A stretch of DNA of 6,184 nt. Source: Ignavibacteria bacterium. Lineage in GTDB: Bacteria > Bacteroidota > Ignavibacteria > Tepidaquicellales > Tepidaquicellaceae. How positions within the stretch are numbered: the stretch's first letter is position 1; the number at the start of each line of letters is the position of its first letter. Location of the stretch: assembly GCA_018058125.1 (NCBI GenBank), contig JAGPCH010000105.1, positions 1 to 6,184 on the forward strand. The letters run 5' to 3'. Positions 1-4,438 of the stretch are shown here, in pieces. Under the pieces are notes generated by a model. The model was not told where the DNA came from. It did not search any database and saw only the letters and a list, made by a program, of their open reading frames with translations. The position numbers were made by a program, and so were the translations under genes.

Positions 1-694
1 TTACAGAACCGTAGATCTTATTGTTTTGCAAAGCATAAATGTATAACCGGATAATGTCATCTATATGGATCCATGAAAACCATTGTTTCCCATTTCCCTG
101 ATATGCACCGATTTTGAATTTAAAAGGAGTTAACATTTCTTTTAAGGCTCCTTCATTATTATCAAGTACTATTCCGGTTCTGATATTCACTACTCTTACT
201 CCCAGCTCAACGGCTTTCAGGGCTTCACCTTCCCAGTCTCTGCAGACTCTGGCAAGAAAATCCATACCGGAAGGTGAATCTTCATTTAAAATTTCATCAC
301 CGCAAAAACCGTAGTATCCGACTCCTGAGGCATTGATCAGACATTCCGGTGTTTTCTGACAATAGCCCAAAGCATCTACGATCAGTTTTGTATTATCTAT
401 GCGGCTGTCATAAATTTCCTTTTTGTATTCGTCAGTCCATCGCTTACCAGCTACATTTGCTCCGGCAAGATTGATTATAGAATCTACATCTTCAAGCAAT
501 TTATACAGAACCGAGGGGTCATCATAATTTGCAAATCTGTAAATCTCCTTTGCATACTCTTTTCTGAAGATCTCTTTGGCTTTTTCAGGATCTGTTGTCA
601 GGATTTTTACAAGCGCGCCCTGGTTTACCAGCTCTTTTACAAGCTTTGTGCCTATCATCCCTGTTGCGCCGGTAATTAAAATTTTTCTTATCAT
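1..694 (-). CDS. TIGR01777 family NAD-dependent epimerase/dehydratase-like protein (3' end beyond window)
   Basis: The visible 231 residues form an extended SDR (Rossmann) protein of the YfcH/SDR39U1 type. The nucleotide-binding loop GATGMIG is at residues 9-15 (G9, G12, G15). The family block INLAGANVAGKRW is at 74-86, followed by K91/K92 and SR at 97-98. The active-site-like strand NASGVGYYG is at 121-129, DFLARVCRDWE at 145-155, RTGIVL at 172-177 and the WIHIDD signature at 208-213. The family is usually about 300 residues, so roughly 70 residues, including most of the C-terminal DUF1731-like part, lie outside the window. The substrate is unknown for most members; a cytosolic NAD(P)-dependent oxidoreductase or epimerase role is inferred from the fold only. 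The ATG at 694 is chosen because MIRKILITGATG places the glycine motif at the usual distance from the N-terminus. No clear Shine-Dalgarno sequence precedes it. It is transcribed away from the lipoprotein gene. Confidence 0.93.
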   Translation of the reverse strand, partial: MIRKILITGATGMIGTKLVKELVNQGALVKILTTDPEKAKEIFRKEYAKEIYRFANYDDPSVLYKLLEDVDSIINLAGANVAGKRWTDEYKKEIYDSRIDNTKLIVDALGYCQKTPECLINASGVGYYGFCGDEILNEDSPSGMDFLARVCRDWEGEALKAVELGVRVVNIRTGIVLDNNEGALKEMLTPFKFKIGAYQGNGKQWFSWIHIDDIIRLYIYALQNNKIYGSV

Positions 695-764
695 ATGTTT
701 CTTAATAATATAAATGCTTAACTTCTTATTAAATCAGCTTAAAATAATCACTAATAATTTTAAG

Positions 765-793
765 TTGAATTTTTAAAAATTCATTAATAAATT
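765..793 (+). promoter_or_regulatory. Possible sigma70-like promoter for the DUF4397 lipoprotein gene
   Basis: TTGAAT at 765-770 matches five of six -35 consensus bases. TAAATT at 788-793 matches four of six -10 bases, with a 17-bp spacer. Transcription would start near position 800, giving a leader of about 30 nt that includes the ribosome binding site. The region is so AT-rich that chance matches are likely. If the organism uses a Bacteroidota-type primary sigma factor, this consensus may not apply. Confidence 0.3.
766..783. repeat. Perfect 18-bp palindrome in the divergent intergenic region
   Basis: TGAATTTTT at 766-774 is followed directly by its exact reverse complement AAAAATTCA at 775-783, with no spacer. 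It lies about 70 bp from the epimerase start and 47 bp from the lipoprotein start, and covers the -35 box and spacer of the candidate lipoprotein promoter. It could be an operator for a dimeric regulator of either gene. It could also be a chance product of A/T tracts; only the TGAA/TTCA ends contain G or C. Confidence 0.45.
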
Positions 794-813
794 AACAAAA
801 TTTATTAACAAAA
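791..813 (+). repeat. Short direct repeat upstream of the lipoprotein gene
   Basis: The 10-mer ATTAACAAAA occurs at 791-800 and again at 804-813, a period of 13 bp. It lies between the possible -10 box and the ribosome binding site. The copies are exact but have low complexity, so a role as a protein-binding or RNA-leader element is speculative. Confidence 0.35.
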
Positions 814-816
814 AAG

Positions 817-822
817 AAAGGA
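817..822 (+). promoter_or_regulatory. Ribosome binding site that fixes a TTG start
   Basis: AAAGGA lies 7 nt before the TTG at 830. This is the only clear Shine-Dalgarno sequence at any gene start in the window. It supports TTG as the start, because the next in-frame Met codon comes at residue 106, well after the signal peptide. Confidence 0.7.
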
Positions 823-829
823 AAATATA

Positions 830-1543
830 TTGAAATCAAGAATAAATTTACAATCAATAAAAATTCTGATACTGACAACAGTAACAGTATTTTCACTATC
901 AGTTCTTACCGGATGTGATGAGGATAATCCAATAAGCCCATCAACACCACAAGCTTTTCTGTCTGTAATACATGCTTCACCAAATGCGCCGAATGTAGAT
1001 ATTATATATGGCAGCAGTACAGTTGCATCGGATTTTCCATATCTTTCCAGGCTTCAATATTTACCTGTAACCGGAAATGCAGTAACAAATCTAAGAATTA
1101 ATGCAGCCGGAACAAGTACAACTGTAATTGATACTGCGCTTTTTATGGAGAACGGAATGTACTATACGGTTTTTGCCTATGATTCATTGTCAAAGATCAA
1201 ACCTCTGTTTCTTAATGACAATCTTTCTTCACCGGGCAGTATTAATGCAAATGTAAGGTTTGTTCATCTAAGTCCAAACGGTCCTACAGTAGATGTAGGA
1301 GTATCAGGTAAATCACCATGGTTCCCGTTTTATTCTTTTTCACAAGCATCAGGTTTCAGACCTGTAACAGGTCAGATGTATGATTCCCTGAATGTATATA
1401 ATCCTGCCGGTTCATCAAACATAATTTATACAAAACCTAATGTAACTTTTGAAGCAGGAAGAATTTACACTATCATTGCCAACGGATTTGCCGGCGGATC
1501 AGGTACACAGGCATTTGGTCTTACTATCTATCCTAATAATTAA
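830..1543 (+). CDS. DUF4397 domain-containing lipoprotein
   Basis: A 237-residue exported lipoprotein. Basic residues K2 and R4 are followed by a hydrophobic stretch (about residues 10-26) and a lipobox LTGC at 26-29, so C29 should be the lipidated N-terminus after signal peptidase II cleavage. A short acidic/Pro/Ser linker (DEDNPISPS) leads into two tandem DUF4397 units. Unit 1 has SVIHASPNAPNVD at 45-57, PVTG at 79-82 and GMYYT at 109-113. Unit 2 has FVHLSPNGPTVD at 144-155, PVTG at 178-181 and GRIYT at 210-214. The units are offset by about 98-101 residues. DUF4397 proteins are beta-rich envelope or secreted proteins of unknown biochemical role, so no function is assigned. The gene starts at TTG, which is required to include the signal peptide. 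It stands alone, with a divergent promoter region upstream and a hairpin terminator 21 bp after the stop. Confidence 0.92.
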   Translation: MKSRINLQSIKILILTTVTVFSLSVLTGCDEDNPISPSTPQAFLSVIHASPNAPNVDIIYGSSTVASDFPYLSRLQYLPVTGNAVTNLRINAAGTSTTVIDTALFMENGMYYTVFAYDSLSKIKPLFLNDNLSSPGSINANVRFVHLSPNGPTVDVGVSGKSPWFPFYSFSQASGFRPVTGQMYDSLNVYNPAGSSNIIYTKPNVTFEAGRIYTIIANGFAGGSGTQAFGLTIYPNN

Positions 1544-1564
1544 ACTGATATTTTCAGTCACTTT

Positions 1565-1599
1565 AAAAAGACAGTTTGCATAAGCGGACTGTCTTTTTT
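1565..1599. terminator. Bidirectional intrinsic terminator between the lipoprotein gene and truA
   Basis: The arms AAAAAGACAGT (1565-1575) and ACTGTCTTTTT (1588-1598) are exact 11-bp complements. In the plus-strand RNA the stem continues through two U-G pairs and two G-C pairs (1576-1579 with 1584-1587) to an AUAA loop, followed by six U (1594-1599). In the minus-strand RNA the two U-G pairs become C/A mismatches and the run is five U, so the hairpin is weaker but still plausible. It ends the lipoprotein transcript and, in the other direction, the four-gene operon. The truA stop codon (1598-1600) overlaps the base of the hairpin. Confidence 0.85.
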
Positions 1600-2341
1600 A
1601 ATAAAATACTTTTTCAAGAAAAAGTCCTGAAGGCGGTGCAGTATATTTTGCAGGTTCACCGGAAAAGTGAGCAAGATATTTCTTTATGTCGCCGGCATCA
1701 ATATTTCCTCTGCCTGCTTCCACGAGCATTCCGGTAATTCTCCTTACCATTTTCCATAAAAAATGAGATGCTTTGATCCTGATATAAACCAGATCATCTT
1801 CTTCAGTAATATCTATAAATTCAACAAGCACTTTTGTTGATTTATTCTCTTTATCCGGTTCGGAGAATGACTGAAAATTATTCATTCCTTTCATTAGCTC
1901 AGCGGCAATTCTCATTTTTGAAACATCGAGATCATCTTTGATCCACCATACATATTTCTTATCAAAAGCAGTTCTTCTTTTTGAAATACGGTAAAGATAC
2001 TGACGAGATTCTGCTGAATGCCTGGCGTGAAAATCATTATCAGCTTTTTCAATATTCAAAATATTAATGTCGGAAGGCAGTTCGTCATTGATCTTAAACT
2101 GAAGAATATGCGGAGCAAGCATGGTTTCGCAGTCGATGTGAGCAACCTGCTCGATGGCATGCACTCCGCTGTCAGTTCTTCCTGAGCCCTGAAGATCCAG
2201 GAGCTTGCTGCTGCCTTTGGATTTTTGGAAAGCCGTTTCAACGGCTTTTATCAATGTACCCTGAACCGTCTTGGCATTATTCTGTTTCTGCCAGCCCGAA
2301 TAATTTGTCCCGTCATATTCCATGAATAATTTAAATTTCAT
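1598..2341 (-). CDS. truA: tRNA pseudouridine(38-40) synthase TruA
   Basis: TruA converts uridine to pseudouridine at positions 38-40 in the anticodon stem-loop of tRNAs, in the cytosol. The 247-residue protein has the usual family length and motifs. These are EYDGTNYSGWQ at 8-18, the catalytic loop GSGRTDSGVHA at 52-62 with nucleophile D57, FHAR at 104-107, the RNA/active-site strand QYLYRI at 114-119, FLWKMVRRITG at 194-204 with the conserved MVR, and the C-terminal TAPPSGLFL at 234-242. The segment usually read as HDF before the F-x-S-F block is NNF here (154-156), a modest deviation. It is the last gene of the minus-strand operon. Its ATG overlaps the 3' end of the DoxX gene by 11 bp, which suggests translational coupling; a GGAAG about 8 nt upstream may help. 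Its TAA stop lies in the shared terminator. Confidence 0.97.
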   Translation of the reverse strand: MKFKLFMEYDGTNYSGWQKQNNAKTVQGTLIKAVETAFQKSKGSSKLLDLQGSGRTDSGVHAIEQVAHIDCETMLAPHILQFKINDELPSDINILNIEKADNDFHARHSAESRQYLYRISKRRTAFDKKYVWWIKDDLDVSKMRIAAELMKGMNNFQSFSEPDKENKSTKVLVEFIDITEEDDLVYIRIKASHFLWKMVRRITGMLVEAGRGNIDAGDIKKYLAHFSGEPAKYTAPPSGLFLEKVFY

Positions 2342-2765
2342 TCCTGTTCTTCCGCTTATTTAAAATATACCACACGCTGTATTTGCCCGGACCGGTTAGC
2401 ATTAGAGCAATAAAAACAAACATTAATTCCATAGGATATATTACCTTGTTCCACGGATCCAGACTTACCAGATGTTTTGACATTGCTGTAAGCATAGTAA
2501 ATGCCATCAAAAATGCCGCCGGCCTGAAGAGTAATCCGGCTATGATAAAAAACGGAACTATAAATTCAGAAAATGCCGCCATAAATCCCCAGAATCCGGG
2601 CAGGAAATTAATTCCAAAACTTGACATAGCTTCTCCGAGTTTAACCCACCTTTCCGGACCTCCTGTGATCTTACCAAGTCCGTGTACAAAAATAAAAGAC
2701 AGTCCGATACCTACTCTGATTATTAATATTCCAATATCCGAATGTTTACTTAAACTATTATGCAT
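2331..2765 (-). CDS. DoxX family integral membrane protein
   Basis: A 144-residue protein with four likely membrane segments, at about residues 11-31, 57-79, 82-99 and 109-125. Family-typical features are R17 in the first helix, the HGLGKI segment after it (28-33), E67 in helix 2, H98 at the end of helix 3, and the GPGKYS motif after the last helix (125-130). DoxX-type proteins are small inner-membrane proteins, loosely linked to quinone or thiosulfate redox chemistry and to oxidative-stress complexes in a few organisms. The specific role here cannot be read from sequence. The start lies 9 nt after the stop of the upstream hydrolase gene and has no Shine-Dalgarno sequence, so translation may depend on re-initiation. 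The 3' end overlaps truA by 11 bp. Confidence 0.9.
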   Translation of the reverse strand: MHNSLSKHSDIGILIIRVGIGLSFIFVHGLGKITGGPERWVKLGEAMSSFGINFLPGFWGFMAAFSEFIVPFFIIAGLLFRPAAFLMAFTMLTAMSKHLVSLDPWNKVIYPMELMFVFIALMLTGPGKYSVWYILNKRKNRNEI

Positions 2766-2774
2766 AATATAATT

Positions 2775-3560
2775 TTATTTTTTCAAAAAATTTTCCAAAG
2801 CTTCATTAAACTCTTCCGGACTGTCAATATTACAAAGGTGACCGGCTTTATCTATAACTTTAAACTCACAGTTTTTTATTTCTTCTTTTATATTAAATGA
2901 ATTGATCAAAGGTGTCAGTACGTCATCTCTTCCTACCATGACTAGAACCGGTATGGTAATTTCTTTCAGCTGGTAAAATGAATTAGTTCTTGTAGCTATT
3001 GCAATCTGATTTGAAATAATTCCTTTCTCATCAGCCCAGCTGAGGATCATATGAATAAAATTCCGGATCTCCTTATTATGATAACTTTCATCAGAAATTA
3101 ATTTCCTCAAAAACTCTTCAAGAAATTTCTCCTTTCCTCCTGCTCTTACTTTCATGATACTTTCCGAGCGGTTTAAGAGAGCTGTATTATTATCATTCTC
3201 AGCTTTGGTACCTGCAAGTATAATGGTTTTGAATTTTGAAGGTTCTTTTAATACAGCTCTCTGCAGAATATATCCTCCCATGGAAAGTCCGCAGGCATTT
3301 ACCTTTTCAAGCTTCAGGTGCTCAATGATCTTGAACAGGTCATTTACATGGTCTTCCATGGTGAACAGATAGTTTGCAAGTTCATTGCTGTAGCCAAGCC
3401 CTCTCGCGTCATAAGTTATTACTCTGTACCTATCCTTGAAATGTTCGACCTGTGAATCCCACATCCTGTTACATAGCGGGAAAGCGTGTGAAAATATCAG
3501 CGGCTCGCCTGAACCGCCATAATCTGTTACACTTATATCGTGTAGTTTAAAATTTATCAT
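2775..3560 (-). CDS. Alpha/beta-fold hydrolase
   Basis: A 261-residue cytosolic alpha/beta hydrolase with a complete apparent catalytic triad. The nucleophile elbow GLSMGG is at 91-96 with S93. The acid is D213 in GRDDVLTP (210-217). The histidine is H241 in KAGHLCNID (238-246). The oxyanion-hole strand reads SHAFPL (24-29), where many relatives have HG, and is followed by the conserved YDARGLGYS (50-58). A helical cap lies between about 120 and 195. No signal peptide is seen. The closest functional class by motif is the 3-oxoadipate enol-lactonase/esterase-like group (Abhydrolase_1), but the substrate cannot be inferred and no aromatic-degradation genes are nearby. It is the second gene of the operon, 20 nt after the DUF2461 stop. 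The ATG at 3560 has no Shine-Dalgarno sequence but fits the usual N-terminal beta strand. Confidence 0.93.
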   Translation of the reverse strand: MINFKLHDISVTDYGGSGEPLIFSHAFPLCNRMWDSQVEHFKDRYRVITYDARGLGYSNELANYLFTMEDHVNDLFKIIEHLKLEKVNACGLSMGGYILQRAVLKEPSKFKTIILAGTKAENDNNTALLNRSESIMKVRAGGKEKFLEEFLRKLISDESYHNKEIRNFIHMILSWADEKGIISNQIAIATRTNSFYQLKEITIPVLVMVGRDDVLTPLINSFNIKEEIKNCEFKVIDKAGHLCNIDSPEEFNEALENFLKK

Positions 3561-3580
3561 TGGGTGTGTTTGATTTATTT

Positions 3581-4294
3581 TTATTTTATCGCGTTGCTTA
3601 AAAATTTATTGAAGTCATATGAGATTTTTATATGCTCCGAAATTACATCCGGCAGATCATCCTTTAAAACAATATCCGGTTTAAAGTTATTATACACATA
3701 GAATTGTTTCATCTTTAAAATTTCTATCAAAGCCGGATCTTCCTTCTCAATATTAAGACCTTCATATCCCTTCGGAAGTTTAATCAGAGATTCACCTGAA
3801 ACATTACCAAATGTTTTAACAAATTTTTTTTCAGTGATTATTGCTTTATAGTTATTGTAATTCTTGAAAATATGATTTCTGATTTTTTTGAGATAATCAT
3901 TGTCCATGCTGTACTGACCGGAGGCAAAAAGAAATTCTTTTGCATTAAAATGAAAATAGAATGCAGGAATCTCGGCTGCTTTAATACGGTCAAAAGCAAA
4001 TGCTGCGGCATAAATTTCCTTATAGGGTCTTTTATCCTTAGCAAATCTTACGTCACGGTTGATACGGAAAATTGATTTATAATTGACTACAATGTCGGGA
4101 TCGATTTTATTTATTTCGATGGCTAAAGTATCGATAAGATTGCGCATAGGTTTTTTGAGATTCTCTTCATATGAATTTCTGTTCTCATCAAACCATGCTT
4201 TGTTATTGTTTGACGGAATGGAAAGATCTTTTAGAAATTTCAATGCTTTTTTCGGAAAACCAAAAAACGGTTCTTTGATTAATTCATCTAACAT
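3581..4294 (-). CDS. DUF2461 (TIGR02453 family) protein
   Basis: A 237-residue soluble protein with the full DUF2461 signature. It has a FPKKALKFLKDL start (13-24), the NNNKAWFDENRNSYE block (29-43) and the strongly conserved RINRDVRFAKDKRPYK block (77-92). This is followed by the beta-rich middle with FYFHFNAKEFLFASG and a C-terminal region with LPKGYEG. Members are typically about 210-240 residues, so it appears complete. No catalytic activity is established for the family as far as I know, and none is proposed here. There is no signal peptide. It is the first gene of the minus-strand operon. The ATG at 4294 has no Shine-Dalgarno sequence (TCTAAA precedes it); the frame continues upstream but without a nearby in-frame ATG, and the FPKKALKFL block sits at the expected distance from this start. 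Confidence 0.92.
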   Translation of the reverse strand: MLDELIKEPFFGFPKKALKFLKDLSIPSNNNKAWFDENRNSYEENLKKPMRNLIDTLAIEINKIDPDIVVNYKSIFRINRDVRFAKDKRPYKEIYAAAFAFDRIKAAEIPAFYFHFNAKEFLFASGQYSMDNDYLKKIRNHIFKNYNNYKAIITEKKFVKTFGNVSGESLIKLPKGYEGLNIEKEDPALIEILKMKQFYVYNNFKPDIVLKDDLPDVISEHIKISYDFNKFLSNAIK

Positions 4295-4354
4295 TTTAGA
4301 AAAAAATTTTGATTTACGGAACTTAATCTCATTTGGTGTCTATAACTCTCTGTA

Positions 4355-4370
4355 TGGAAATTGTATTCCA
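4355..4370. repeat. Inverted repeat around the operon -10 box
   Basis: TGGAA (4355-4359) and TTCCA (4366-4370) flank the 6-bp centre ATTGTA. That centre is, on the minus strand, the proposed -10 hexamer TACAAT. The position would suit a repressor site, but 5-bp arms can arise by chance. Confidence 0.35.
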
Positions 4371-4389
4371 ATCTAAGTATTAATTTCAA
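4360..4389 (-). promoter_or_regulatory. Sigma70-like promoter of the DUF2461-hydrolase-DoxX-truA operon
   Basis: On the minus strand, TTGAAA (4389-4384) and TACAAT (4365-4360) each match five of six consensus bases, with an 18-bp spacer. Transcription would start near 4353, giving an untranslated leader of roughly 58 nt before the ATG at 4294. It is the best promoter match in the window. No promoter-sized gap exists between the four genes, so it would serve all of them. The caveat is that Bacteroidota primary sigma factors use a different consensus. Confidence 0.5.
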
Positions 4390-4438
4390 CTTTTAAAATT
4401 TAAAAAAGCATTTTACAAAAAATATTATAAATTACGTC

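Noticed and set aside
114..314. Plus-strand 66-codon open frame inside the epimerase gene
   Set aside because: It lies wholly antisense to a strongly conserved coding region and its translation resembles no protein family.
1544..1558. Small hairpin ACTGA/TCAGT directly after the lipoprotein stop
   Set aside because: It has only 5 bp with a 5-nt loop and no following U run. The strong hairpin at 1565-1599 explains termination.
2383..2772. Plus-strand 129-codon open frame antisense to the DoxX gene
   Set aside because: It is long only because the opposite strand codes for protein. The minus-strand product has clear DoxX membrane helices and motifs; this one has none.
4083..4376. Plus-strand 97-codon open frame running out of the DUF2461 gene into the intergenic region
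   Set aside because: Most of it is antisense to the conserved DUF2461 N-terminus. It has no ribosome binding site and no recognisable domain.
4399..4428. Possible plus-strand promoter (TTTAAA, 18 bp, TATTAT) for the macroglobulin-like gene
   Set aside because: The -35 match is weak, the sequence is almost pure A/T, and the start site would be only a few bases before the ATG, giving a nearly leaderless mRNA.
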